DNA of 64,000 nucleotides from CAVPWP01 sp050789285 (GCF_050789285.1 NZ_JBOUVX010000001.1:1178001-1242000); one strand, 5' to 3'. Counted from the stretch's first letter, positions 53,875 through 62,510 are shown. A program made the numbers and translations. The notes: generated by a model from the sequence alone, not told the origin.

Positions 53875-55214
53875 TGCTGGGGTTCAGCCTGCGCAGCTTG
53901 TGGAACCGCCGGTTCGTCGCCGGCCTGACCGTGCTGGCCATCAGCCTCAGCGTCGCGCTGATCCTCGGTGTCGAGCGGCTGAGGGACGGCGCGCGCGACA
54001 GTTTCGCCAACTCCGCGTCCGGGATCGACCTGATTGTGGCGCCGCGCGGCAATTCCGTCCAGATCCTGATGGCCACCGTTTTCGGCGTCGGCGGCACCGG
54101 GACCGGCATGACATGGGAGAGCTTCGAGTGGCTGGAGGGTCGGCCCGAGGTCGCTTGGGCCGTGCCGATCCAGATGGGCGACAATCACCGCGGCTATCCG
54201 GTGATCGGGACGGATGCATCGTATTTCGAGCATTTCCGGCACTCCGGCGGTCAGCCGCTCTCTCTGGCGGCTGGCTCGTCCTTTACCGGCGATGAAGCGG
54301 ACGCCGCCGTGATCGGGGCCGAGGTCGCGGCGCGGTTCGGCTATGCTCCCGGTGCGGTGATCGTCAACGCCCATGGCTCTGGCGAGGTCTCGTTCGACCT
54401 CCACGATGACGCGCCCTTCACCATATCTGGTGTGCTCGCGCCGACCGGTACCGCCGTAGACCGGATGGTCTTCGTCACGCTCGAAGGCTTCGACACCCTG
54501 CATGCGCAAGAAGACGCGCCACTGGCCGACCCCCTCGACCCGGCCACCATGCCCGCCGACGGTCATGGTGAGGATGACGCTCACGACGACCATGACGCGC
54601 ATGACGACCATGAAGAGCATGGCGACCATGAAGGTACCGGGGCCGGACACGGTCACGAACCGGACCGGATCAATGCCGTCTATGTTGGGCTGATCGATCG
54701 GACGAGTGTCCTCGGCCTGCAGCGGGCCGTCAACGAACGCCCCTCCGACGCGTTGAGCGCCGTCCTGCCGGCGGTCGCGCTCGCCGAGCTCTGGGGGATC
54801 ACCGGGACAGCGGAGCGCGCGATGCGGCTGATGGCGTGGGCCGTGGCTTTGGCAGGAATGATCGGCATGGTGGTCATGCTCTCCGCGACCCTCGACACCC
54901 GCCGGCGTGAATTCGCGATCCTGCGGTCCGTTGGCGCCACGCCCGCCCGAATCTTTGCGCTGATCGTCACCGAAGCCGCCGTCCTCACCGCGGCGGGGCT
55001 GGTGCTTGGCGTTGCTCTGCTCACGGTGGCCACGTTCGTGACCGACCCGATCCTGTCCGCCCGCTTCGGTCTGCGATTGGGATGGAATGTCTTCGGGGCG
55101 CGCGAACTGACCACGCTTTTCGTCATTTTCTGCGCCGGGCTTTTCGCCTCGCTTATCCCGGCAGTCCGGGTCTATCGCATGACGCTGGCCGACGGACTGT
55201 CGGTTCGGCTATGA
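53874..55214 (+). CDS. FtsX/MacB-type ABC permease with histidine-rich periplasmic insert
   Basis: A 446-residue permease with MacB topology: one N-terminal helix (about 14-34), a large periplasmic domain (35-310) and three C-terminal helices (about 320-342, 370-396, 412-434). The FtsX-type segment GMVVMLSATLDTRRREFAILRSVGAT is present. The periplasmic part contains a strongly acidic, His-rich segment of about 34 residues (about 228-262; GEDDAHDDHDAHDDHEEHGD), which should bind zinc or similar ions. The gene order ATPase - permease - DUF3299 resembles zinc-regulated zrg clusters of Vibrio. Overlaps with both neighbours show tight coupling. Confidence 0.9.
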   Translation: MLGFSLRSLWNRRFVAGLTVLAISLSVALILGVERLRDGARDSFANSASGIDLIVAPRGNSVQILMATVFGVGGTGTGMTWESFEWLEGRPEVAWAVPIQMGDNHRGYPVIGTDASYFEHFRHSGGQPLSLAAGSSFTGDEADAAVIGAEVAARFGYAPGAVIVNAHGSGEVSFDLHDDAPFTISGVLAPTGTAVDRMVFVTLEGFDTLHAQEDAPLADPLDPATMPADGHGEDDAHDDHDAHDDHEEHGDHEGTGAGHGHEPDRINAVYVGLIDRTSVLGLQRAVNERPSDALSAVLPAVALAELWGITGTAERAMRLMAWAVALAGMIGMVVMLSATLDTRRREFAILRSVGATPARIFALIVTEAAVLTAAGLVLGVALLTVATFVTDPILSARFGLRLGWNVFGARELTTLFVIFCAGLFASLIPAVRVYRMTLADGLSVRL

Positions 55215-55891
55215 CAAACCAAAGGGACTTCTCCATGACCATGTTCGCCCGTCTCGTCTTGATGCTCTCGCTTGTCGTTCCTCCGGGGCTGGCGCAGGCG
55301 GCTGACCCTCAGGAGATCTCCTGGGAGACGCTCGCGCCTCCGGCTGCCGTGATCGAGAACCCGTTCGAGACCCTCACCTACGACCAGATAGACACCCTCC
55401 GCGAGATCATGCGGGCCGAGACACGGGCGGAGCAGAGCGATGACGCCGAAGCGCGCAGCAAGGCGCAAGCGTTACGCGAACAACTGTCCAAGGACGGCCT
55501 CGATGTCGACGGATTGTTTGCCGCGCGCGTTGAGATCATAGAGAAACGTGAAGCGGCAGCTTCGGCGGTGAACGAGGACATCGTCGGCACGAGTGTCCGC
55601 CTGCCGGGATATATGCTGCCCTTGAAATTCCAGGATCGAAAGGCGGTTGAGTTCCTTCTCGTGCCGACCGTCGGCGCCTGCATCCACACCCCGCCGCCGC
55701 CCGCCAACCAGGTCGTCCATGTCGTGTATCCCGAGGGCATCGAGGTGGACGGACTTTTCCGGCCCGTTTGGATCACTGGGACCATGGTCGCCCAAAGTTC
55801 GGTTCAGGACGTCGGCTACGTCGACGGACAGGCTCCGGTCTCCGTCAGCTATTCGATGCAGCCAGTGCTGGTCGAGAAGTACGGCGGCTGA
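55211..55891 (+). CDS. DUF3299 secreted protein
   Basis: A 226-residue protein with a signal peptide (FARLVLMLSLVVPPGLAQA). A helical linker rich in Glu/Arg (REIMRAETRAEQSDDAEA) is followed by the DUF3299 domain (VRLPGYMLPLKFQDRKAVEFLLVPTVGACIHTPPPPANQVVHV). The GACIHTPPPPxNQ motif with Cys and His is the domain hallmark and looks metal-related. Such proteins occur with FtsX-type ABC transporters and are thought to be linked with zinc. It overlaps the permease stop by 4 bp (ATGA) and ends the operon. Confidence 0.87.
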   Translation: MTNQRDFSMTMFARLVLMLSLVVPPGLAQAADPQEISWETLAPPAAVIENPFETLTYDQIDTLREIMRAETRAEQSDDAEARSKAQALREQLSKDGLDVDGLFAARVEIIEKREAAASAVNEDIVGTSVRLPGYMLPLKFQDRKAVEFLLVPTVGACIHTPPPPANQVVHVVYPEGIEVDGLFRPVWITGTMVAQSSVQDVGYVDGQAPVSVSYSMQPVLVEKYGG

Positions 55892-56405
55892 ACGCCGGAA
55901 CAGGGGCAGACCGGTATCTCAGCTTCGTGGGGTCCTGTCAGAGAAACTTGGCTTGAGGCGGGGCAGGGCGCTGCCTAGGGGCAGGACCCAGATACCCTAA
56001 TTAAAGGAAAGCGGACCTTGGTGCGCTCCGCAGCGAATGGCTGCTTCGAGCCCTTCTCGGACCTCCGGCTTGAGCGCAGCATTCGACTTGATGGGCGGTG
56101 AACGGACCTCCGTTGCGAGGGAAACGAATATCCGCTTTGGAGATCAGTGAAGGGACTGCGGGGCTGCCGCCTCGCACCGCCCGGGACGTCACCCTGGACG
56201 CCGATCCGTCGATGGGGCGCGTTGTGCGTGGGGAATGGGTTCGCTGAACCTTGCCGCGCTTCCATTTAGAGCACTAGGCGCATGGCCGCCCGACAGGTGC
56301 CCACGGGGTGCCAGGTTTTCTGTGACGATCTCCTGCAGGTGCTGAAGAAGGTACCCGGCCCGGTGTGGACCGGGCCCATCCTGGCCCAGTCCACGTCTTC
56401 TGGCG
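55892..56405. other. Intergenic region with a possible degenerate repeat
   Basis: About 510 bp between DUF3299 and the end of the sulfatase gene. The part around 56,010-56,200 (GCGGACCTTGGTGCGCTCCG through GGGCGGTGAACGGACC) has the look of a degenerate intergenic repeat that I associate with Rhodobacteraceae genomes, from memory only. It gives open frames on the minus strand that I do not regard as genes. A sulfatase terminator hairpin lies at its right end. Confidence 0.4.
56357..56376 (-). terminator. Terminator hairpin after the sulfatase gene
   Basis: GGCCCGGT (56357-56364) pairs perfectly with ACCGGGCC (56369-56376) around a 4-nt loop, 30 bp beyond the sulfatase stop on the minus strand. 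The following bases on the minus strand (GGGTACCTTCTTC) include a short pyrimidine run. Confidence 0.6.
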
Positions 56406-58088
56406 TCAGTTGCCCGAGGGCAGCCCGAGCGAGATGCCGTCCTTCGCCAGAGTGTCCCGCAGGTGCTGGAAGCGCTGGTAGTCGGTGATGGTGATCGGGC
56501 CCGAGTAGCCTTCGCTCTGCAGCTTCCGCGGCGGATACTGTACGTAGGTCTTCATGAGAGCCGAGACCGCCTCATTCGCCGGAACCATGGCCCAGGTGCT
56601 TTCGGTGAAGGTCGTCATGAAGATGTCGTAGCGTTCCTGCGGGTCGGCCAGGAGATCGAACACCTGCGGCGCCGTCGCGACGTAGCTTTCGGGGCCTTTC
56701 CAGCCGAGGTTCGTGTCGACCGCAAGTCCGCCGGTCTCCGCTCCGTCGTCGCCCCGCAGGTTGAAGACGTACTTGAAGTTGCCGACGCGCACCGCGCCGG
56801 GGCTCAACTCGTTCTCGGTGAAATAGAACCAGCTGTTCCGCTGGGCCTCGCCGGATCCGGTCCAGACGGGCGTCATGTCGTAGCTGTCGAAGACGATCGG
56901 CTGGCCTTCGCGGTCTGTCTTCGGCAGTTCCGTCCCGGCAAGCGAGGCGAACGTCGCCATGAGGTCGAGCCCGCCGAGGATGTCGTTGTTCACGGCGCCC
57001 GGCGCGACCTTGCCTGGCCAGCGGACCATCGTCGGCACCCGGCTTCCCCCTTCCCGGACGGTGCCCTTGGTCCCGCGGAAGGGCGTGTAGCCCGCGTCGG
57101 GATAGACGTCCTGCCACGCGCCGTTATCGACGGTGTAGAACACGACCGTGTTGTCGGACAGGCCGAGTTCGTCGAGCTTCGCAATCACGTTGCCGATCCG
57201 GGTATCGAGCTCGACGACGGCATCGGCATACTTCGACTTGCCCTCCGACTTTCCGATGAAATCGGGGTGCGGCAGGTTCGGCTGGTGGTTCTTCATGAAG
57301 TTGACGTTGATGAAGAACGGCGTGTCGGGAGTCTTCGCGGCATCCTCGAGGAATTCTATGGCTGCCTTCTCGACATAGGCGTCAAGGAACGGAATGCCGA
57401 CGACACCCATTTCGGGCGTGTCGACGTATTCGCCGGTGACCTTGAAATCCTCCGTCGCAGGCTCGCCGGCGTTCCCAGACAGCGCGCCCTTGGTGACCTT
57501 CGTGAACATCTCCCGCAGTTCCGGGCTCATGGCCGGGAACCAGGCCGGATCGGCGTAAGTGTAGGCGTTGAGGTGATAGAGGAAGGCGTGCTTCATCACG
57601 TCGTAGCCTTGCGCATTCGGAAGGGCGTAGTCGGATTCCCCCAGATGCCACTTGCCGGTGAAGTAGGTCTTGTACCCGGCCTCGTGGAGGACGGAGCCGA
57701 GCGTCCACTCCGCGGCCGGCAACCCACCGCCCTGGCCCTGGAAGGCGACCGTCGTCATGCCCGAGCGGTTCGGGATGCGGCCAGTCTGGATCGCGGCCCG
57801 GCCAGGCGTGCAGGAGGGCTGGCCGTAGAAGTTGGTGAAGGTCATGCCCTCCGCCGCGAGTGCGTCGAAGTTCGGTGTCGCCATGCCACGTGCATCGCCG
57901 CCTAGATAGGGGCCGAGATCGCCCCAGCCCGTGTCGTCCGACACGATCAGGAGGATGTTGGGGCGCTCGGGCGTGGCCTGGGCCACGGCTTCCTGCGGCG
58001 CCGCCGTGAAGCTCGCCACCACGACCGCGATGCCGAGGATGATCGCTCGTCCACCTCCCTTGGTCCTGTTCCGATCTGATGATCTCAT
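56406..58088 (-). CDS. Exported arylsulfatase (sulfatase family)
   Basis: A 560-residue sulfatase with a signal peptide (AIILGIAVVVASFTAAPQEAVA). The active-site signature is PSCTPGRAAIQTGR, with the cysteine to be converted to formylglycine. It has glycine where CxPSR is more usual, a known variation. Metal-site elements are ILLIVSDDTGWGDLG and TVDNGAWQDV, and GKWHLGE carries the conserved Lys/His. It would remove sulfate from an ester in the periplasm. No formylglycine-generating enzyme is in the window. ATG 58088 has GGGAG upstream. A small gene precedes it in the same direction. Confidence 0.93.
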   Translation of the reverse strand: MRSSDRNRTKGGGRAIILGIAVVVASFTAAPQEAVAQATPERPNILLIVSDDTGWGDLGPYLGGDARGMATPNFDALAAEGMTFTNFYGQPSCTPGRAAIQTGRIPNRSGMTTVAFQGQGGGLPAAEWTLGSVLHEAGYKTYFTGKWHLGESDYALPNAQGYDVMKHAFLYHLNAYTYADPAWFPAMSPELREMFTKVTKGALSGNAGEPATEDFKVTGEYVDTPEMGVVGIPFLDAYVEKAAIEFLEDAAKTPDTPFFINVNFMKNHQPNLPHPDFIGKSEGKSKYADAVVELDTRIGNVIAKLDELGLSDNTVVFYTVDNGAWQDVYPDAGYTPFRGTKGTVREGGSRVPTMVRWPGKVAPGAVNNDILGGLDLMATFASLAGTELPKTDREGQPIVFDSYDMTPVWTGSGEAQRNSWFYFTENELSPGAVRVGNFKYVFNLRGDDGAETGGLAVDTNLGWKGPESYVATAPQVFDLLADPQERYDIFMTTFTESTWAMVPANEAVSALMKTYVQYPPRKLQSEGYSGPITITDYQRFQHLRDTLAKDGISLGLPSGN

Positions 58089-58136
58089 CGAAGCGTCTCC
58101 CGTTCCTGTGTTTCAGATGGTGTCGTTCCGTGACCC

Positions 58137-58394
58137 TCAGCCCGTCATTGGGCCAAGGCGCGCGAGGAGCTCACGTTCGAGCTCCTCGACTATCTCGTGG
58201 AAGTCGTTGGTTCTCTGATCCGCGGGGCCGGCCACCGCGGCCCAGTGGGCGTGTGCATCCGCGGCCTCCTCGTAGTCCTCGAGGGTCGCGCGGAAGGTCG
58301 GGTCACGGGCGCAGAGAAGCCGGATCTCGAACTCGCGCTCGGCCCATCGGGCGATGAATGACCGTGTTCGCTCCACTTCCCCTGACGCTCCCAC
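58137..58394 (-). CDS. Small hypothetical protein upstream of the sulfatase
   Basis: About 85 residues if the GTG at 58394 is used; the frame is open back to 58502. The convincing part is helical and charged: TRSFIARWAEREFEIRLLCA, RDPTFRATLEDYEEAADAHA, VEELERELLARLG. I do not recognise a family. It lies 48 bp before the sulfatase on the same strand, so the pair probably shares a promoter. That promoter lies in the region containing a 16-bp palindrome. The start is uncertain because no good ribosome-binding site is visible. Confidence 0.55.
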   Translation of the reverse strand: MGASGEVERTRSFIARWAEREFEIRLLCARDPTFRATLEDYEEAADAHAHWAAVAGPADQRTNDFHEIVEELERELLARLGPMTG

Positions 58395-58481
58395 GGCGTC
58401 GCCAAGACGTGCCCTTTTCGTTCCGGACCTCGAACTGACAGACGGACGCTGCCCCCTCGGAACATCGCGGAGAAGGGACGA

Positions 58482-58497
58482 ACATGTTCGAACATGT
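58482..58497. promoter_or_regulatory. 16-bp perfect palindrome between the sulfatase unit and its divergent regulator
   Basis: ACATGTTCGAACATGT is a perfect inverted repeat lying in the divergent region between the small gene plus sulfatase (minus) and the winged-helix/TPR regulator (plus, start 58597). It fits an operator for a dimeric DNA-binding protein. The palindrome lies within the open frame upstream of the small gene, which argues for that gene's later start. Confidence 0.6.
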
Positions 58498-58596
58498 GGC
58501 ACCTTCGCGGCGGCGGCCGTGGTGATCTACGTCAAGGTCTTCGGGGCGGGGCCGTGGTAAGTCGCACCCTGTCCTGCGGAAGGAAATGGCAAGAGC

Positions 58597-60363
58597 ATGA
58601 CCCCCTCGCGAGCCCCGGGAGATCAGTCAGACGCGACTGGCGCGGACGAGGTTCAGGCCGAGCTTGACCGCGTTCTCTCGAGCGTCGAGTTCGAGGCGAG
58701 CGACAGGCGGCGGCGATTCCTTCGCTACCTCGTGGAAGAGACGCTTGCAGGGCGGGGCGAGCGTCTGAAAGGTACAACGATCGCGATGGACGTCTTCGGC
58801 CGCGACGAGACGTTCAACTCCCAGGAGGACCCTGTCGTGAGAATTGAGGCGCGGCGGTTGCGCCGCGATCTCGACAGCTTTTACATTGGTGCGGGTGCAG
58901 TTCACCCGCTGCGTATCCACATCCCGAAGGGCGGATACGCGGCGCGCTTCGACAGCCTCGCGCCTTCGTCACAGCCATCCGCTGGCGGGCCGGCGCCGGC
59001 CGAACATGGATCCGGCATGAACGCCTCCCCGCGCCGGCCCGGTACATTCACCTCGGAGTGGTTCCGGATGCGGACCCTCGGAGGCTTCGCCTTACTCGCC
59101 GGCATCATCGCGATCGTGGTGTCCATGGCCGGCCCAGGGCCGGTGGCGCCGTTCAGCGCGGCGGCCACGCGACCCTCCCCAAGGCTCTTTATCCAGGCTT
59201 TCGGGGCCAACGACGGCTCGGAAATCTCGCGGTCGATCTCGGCCGGCCTCGGGTCAGAGCTGCTCGTCGACCTGACGAAGTTCCAGGGGCTTCGGCTCTA
59301 CATGCTCGCAGAGACCAGCGTCATGCCCGCCCCGGGAGACGGCCCCGCTTACCTTGTGAGTGGCGATGTACTGACGGACGGGACGCAAGCCAGCATTCTT
59401 GCGCGGCTTCTCGACGCGGAGACGGCCGAGGTCGTCTGGAGCGAGGCGTATCGCGTCCCGGTCACGCCGGCGACGCTCATTGAAACGCGGCGGGACATTT
59501 CCGCGCGGATCGCCACGGTCCTCGGCCAGCCCTACGGGCCGCTCGCCGACGATCTGCGCGAGGATCATGCTGGCTCCGCGGGGTCGAGCACGGAAAGCTA
59601 CCTCTGCGTTCTGCGGTCTTACAGCTACCGCCGGTCCTTCACGGATGCGGCCTTCGCAGAGGCTCTCGCCTGCCTCGAGCCGGCCGTGCGGCGCGATCCC
59701 GATTACGCCGACGCCTGGGCCATGCTGGGTTGGCTCTACATGGACGACGGCCGCTTCGACTTCACCGGCGGCGACACCGCGACCCTCTACGCAAAGGGAG
59801 CGACCGCCGCGGAACGGGCGCTTGCGCTCGATGGCGACAACGTGACGGCCCTCAAGGCGCTCGCATCGATCCGGTACTACACGGGTCATTATGCGGAGTC
59901 CGAAGCGCTTGCCCGCCGCGCAGTCGCGCTCAATCCCTACGACCCGGATACGCTCGCCCAGCTCGGCTGGCGACTTGCGGCGCGCGGCAACTTCGACGAC
60001 GGGATTTCCTACCTCGAACAGGCGATTGACCGCTCCGTCGATCCGCCCGGCTGGTACTTTCACATGATGATCATCGACCGCTATCTCGCGCAGGACTACG
60101 AGAAGATGCTCGCGCTGGCCCAACGTGCGACAAAAGACGGATCGGAGTTCAGTTCCGCCATGCTGGGTCTGGCCTACCTGCGTCTGGGCGACGAGGAGGC
60201 CGCGCGCGGAGCCGTCGAACGGGTTCCGGCGGCAAGCTCCCTCCGCTCGGACCCCGACGCGTTCTTCGCGCGGCACGGGGCGAGGGATGCGCTCAAGCAA
60301 GAGATGGCGAGCGCGCTTCAGGAAGCCTTTGCCGTCAGCATCCAGAAGAGCGGCTCACCTTAG
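58597..60363 (+). CDS. Membrane-anchored winged-helix / TPR regulator
   Basis: A 588-residue protein of three parts. Residues 15-118 form a winged-helix-like domain (RRRFLRYLVEETLAGRGERL, VFGRDETFNSQEDPVVRIEA, RIHIPKGGYAARF). One membrane helix is at about 161-178. A periplasmic half begins with a TolB-like segment (LFIQAFGANDGSEISRSI) and ends in several TPR-type helices (AWAMLGWLYMDDGRFD, ALASIRYYTGHYAESEALA). This is a CadC-like one-component layout, with DNA binding in the cytoplasm and sensing outside. It diverges from the sulfatase and is its probable regulator. Confidence 0.82.
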   Translation: MTPSRAPGDQSDATGADEVQAELDRVLSSVEFEASDRRRRFLRYLVEETLAGRGERLKGTTIAMDVFGRDETFNSQEDPVVRIEARRLRRDLDSFYIGAGAVHPLRIHIPKGGYAARFDSLAPSSQPSAGGPAPAEHGSGMNASPRRPGTFTSEWFRMRTLGGFALLAGIIAIVVSMAGPGPVAPFSAAATRPSPRLFIQAFGANDGSEISRSISAGLGSELLVDLTKFQGLRLYMLAETSVMPAPGDGPAYLVSGDVLTDGTQASILARLLDAETAEVVWSEAYRVPVTPATLIETRRDISARIATVLGQPYGPLADDLREDHAGSAGSSTESYLCVLRSYSYRRSFTDAAFAEALACLEPAVRRDPDYADAWAMLGWLYMDDGRFDFTGGDTATLYAKGATAAERALALDGDNVTALKALASIRYYTGHYAESEALARRAVALNPYDPDTLAQLGWRLAARGNFDDGISYLEQAIDRSVDPPGWYFHMMIIDRYLAQDYEKMLALAQRATKDGSEFSSAMLGLAYLRLGDEEAARGAVERVPAASSLRSDPDAFFARHGARDALKQEMASALQEAFAVSIQKSGSP

Positions 60364-60511
60364 GGCAGGGTCACGACATCGCGCTCTTGCAGGAAGTCTT
60401 CCACGTTCGGGAGCGAGAGCGGGAACCGGACGTACATCATCACCGCCAAGCGGATGGTCTCGGGCTGATGTTGAACCACTCGAACGGGATGTCGTTGGTC
60501 ATGCCAAGACG

Positions 60512-61651
60512 TTACGGAGCCCCCTGTGCCTCAACCCAGGTCTCCCTGCCAAAGCCCTTTTCGTTGATCGCCGCTAGGCGCTCGAGATTGACAATCGTGG
60601 ACAGCATCAGTCGGTCCTGGCTCCAATCCCCGGGTTGCCGGACCGAGGCGGCCGCCACGGCAACGCCCACGGCCATTCCGAAGGCGATGACCGGCATTGC
60701 CAGCGCGAAACGGGACGGTCCCGGACGGTTTGCCAACGCGAGCAGTCGACCGGCGAATGCGCGTTTGGCCAGAGGCTCCTGGCCACGGAAGAACGCCACA
60801 TGCATCGCGTAGGGAAGTGGGTTGCTGACCTCGCGTTTGCAGAAGCCCATCAGGCAATCCATGTAGTCCCGGGTCGCAATCCGGTTCCGGGCTATCACCT
60901 TCTGGTCGCAGCTGAGCTCGCGCAACTGATCGAAAGACCGCTTCCAGATGCCAAAGGCCGGATTCCAGAACATGAGCGGGCGCATGACTTCGAAAGCCAA
61001 TTCCCATTCTACGTCGCCGTCCCTGATGTGCTGAAGCTCGTGCGCCAGGATCATGCGCATTTCCTTGGGTTCCGAGACTAGGCTTGACGGCAAGACAACG
61101 TACCGACGCACGAAGCCGCGCGCCGCGAAGGGAATGCTCACCCTATCCGAAAGCCTGACGTCGATCTTGCCGATGCGGCGCCAGAGATAGCTTCCTTGGA
61201 TGGCCCGTCGCAAAGTAGCGGCCGCCTGCAGCATCCTGATCGCCTGCAGCACAGCAACGGCAAGCAGAGCCGCGACAACGCCGGCCAGCCAGAGGGCCTC
61301 ACCGTCGAACAGCGCATCCAGCAGCCGGCTCCTTGCGCCGAGCAGAGCCTCGAATTCCACGGCGGGGATGGCTATCTCGCCTCTCAGGTAGGACGCCACC
61401 GCAATGTCGCTGATCGTGATCGGCGTCGTTGGCCAGATGCTTTTGCTGGCCAGGATTGAGACATGTGCGATCGCCGGGCTGAGAGCAATGCAAATCAGCG
61501 CTATTTTCATCAGTCGAAACTGGGCTGGATAGTTGTGTTTGTAAACGGTGCGGGAAACACCCTGCTGGACCACCACCCACAGACAGAATGCCAATAGAAA
61601 TACTATGTTGGCGTCTATGAACAGTTCAAGAACCGGCTTCATCGCTGCCAT
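60512..61651 (-). CDS. M56 family (BlaR1-like) membrane metallopeptidase
   Basis: A 379-residue integral membrane zinc peptidase. The N-terminal helices (LFIDANIVFLLAFCLWVVVQ, LMKIALICIALSPAIAHVS, WLAGVVAALLAVAVLQAI) surround the catalytic domain with HExxH in MILAHELQHIRDGD. ELSCDQKVIARN follows. It lacks the C-terminal penicillin-sensing domain of true BlaR1. It would cleave the partner BlaI-type repressor or another protein on a signal. ATG 61651 is chosen because GGAGGCTCCAAG precedes it; it overlaps the end of the repressor gene by 26 bp, giving tight coupling. Confidence 0.88.
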   Translation of the reverse strand: MAAMKPVLELFIDANIVFLLAFCLWVVVQQGVSRTVYKHNYPAQFRLMKIALICIALSPAIAHVSILASKSIWPTTPITISDIAVASYLRGEIAIPAVEFEALLGARSRLLDALFDGEALWLAGVVAALLAVAVLQAIRMLQAAATLRRAIQGSYLWRRIGKIDVRLSDRVSIPFAARGFVRRYVVLPSSLVSEPKEMRMILAHELQHIRDGDVEWELAFEVMRPLMFWNPAFGIWKRSFDQLRELSCDQKVIARNRIATRDYMDCLMGFCKREVSNPLPYAMHVAFFRGQEPLAKRAFAGRLLALANRPGPSRFALAMPVIAFGMAVGVAVAAASVRQPGDWSQDRLMLSTIVNLERLAAINEKGFGRETWVEAQGAP

Positions 61652-62033
61652 CTTGGAGCCTCCTCTCCACCAGCGCCCGAATGTCCTCAAGATCCCCCGC
61701 CGTCAGTCTCGCATCGTCGACAAGGCGCGCGACAAGAGATGCCGGCGTGTCGTCGAACAGAGTGCGGGACAAGTTCTGCAGCGAACGTATCTGATAATTG
61801 TTTTTTTGGAGAAGCGGCTTGTAGATAAGGGTCTTGCCTTCTTTGCGGCTTTGGACGAAGCCCTTCTCGTCAAGGATCCTCAGGATCGTTGCACCAGAAG
61901 TATAGGCAAGGTTACGGTCTGGCGGCAGTCGGTCAAGGACGTCCCGCACCGATCCTTCGCCCAGCGCCCAGAGTTCATTCATGAACTCCAGCTCAACTTC
62001 TGTCAGAAGGTTTCCGCTCTTCCGTTTCCGCAT
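61626..62033 (-). CDS. BlaI/MecI/CopY family transcriptional repressor
   Basis: About 135 residues. The winged helix is LLTEVELEFMNELWALGEGSVRDVLDRL, then AYTSGATILRILDEKGFVQSRKEGKTLIYKPLL, with a C-terminal dimerisation part (LFDDTPASLVARLVDDARLTAGDLEDIRALV). It would repress its own operon until cleaved or displaced. The start at 62033 (MRKRKSGN) gives the normal family N-terminus; a frame open to 62084 adds 17 residues. It forms a BlaI/BlaR1-type pair with the downstream M56 peptidase. No beta-lactamase is nearby, so the target is unknown. Confidence 0.9.
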   Translation of the reverse strand: MRKRKSGNLLTEVELEFMNELWALGEGSVRDVLDRLPPDRNLAYTSGATILRILDEKGFVQSRKEGKTLIYKPLLQKNNYQIRSLQNLSRTLFDDTPASLVARLVDDARLTAGDLEDIRALVERRLQDGSDEAGS

Positions 62034-62105
62034 CGGTAAGTGCCGTTCCAATTCGATCGTCGCTCCCCGTGGTAACAAGACCACCGATTTCGACTCAAGC
62101 GAAGC

Positions 62106-62510
62106 CTAAACCTTCCAGAACACGAAGATTCCCCATCCGATGGCAATGAAAAGGGGGGTCCAGATTGGCTGACCGACAAATCCAAGCCATGCAAGAAAGA
62201 TGTAGGCGGAGCCGAGAAGCGTGATGAACAGCCGGTCGCCCAGCGTCGTCGTCAGTCCCAGCACACCCTTGCGCTCCAGGCCGTCGCGCAACCAGAACAC
62301 CTCCAGCAGACCGATAACCAGTATCGCAGAGAAGATCCCGACGAAGACCGCCAGAGTCGCGGGCGTCCAGGCCATCCAGAAATCCGGCCAGAGCGGGTCA
62401 GTCCAGGAAAAGCCAGCGCTGTCCTGCTGACCGACATTCCCCCAGCCCGCCGCCGCTTGCGCCAACGCCGGAGACGGAAGCAGAAGAAGGAGTGGCAGAT
62501 ACCGCAACAT
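62106..62510 (-). CDS. DUF2160 membrane protein of a glycerol-type ABC transporter operon
   Basis: A 134-residue protein. The core matches DUF2160: FWMAWTPATLAVFVGIFSAI, LEVFWLRDGLERKGVLGLTTTLGDRLFITLLGSAYIFLAWLGF, with three membrane helices. The first 20 residues (LRYLPLLLLLPSPALAQAAA) look like a signal peptide, so the helices may follow a short periplasmic stretch. DUF2160 proteins are found in operons of the GlpSTPQV glycerol transporter, between permease and binding-protein genes. It starts 3 bp beyond the stop of the upstream permease gene. Confidence 0.85.
   Translation of the reverse strand: MLRYLPLLLLLPSPALAQAAAGWGNVGQQDSAGFSWTDPLWPDFWMAWTPATLAVFVGIFSAILVIGLLEVFWLRDGLERKGVLGLTTTLGDRLFITLLGSAYIFLAWLGFVGQPIWTPLFIAIGWGIFVFWKV

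Noticed and set aside
56001..56192. Minus-strand 63-codon frame between the DUF3299 and sulfatase genes
   Set aside because: Looks like translated repeat DNA; no start signal and no neighbouring operon.
56406..62084. Toxin-antitoxin or phage-defence locus
   Set aside because: The small gene next to the sulfatase and the BlaI/M56 pair do not show toxin, nuclease or sensor domains typical of defence systems.
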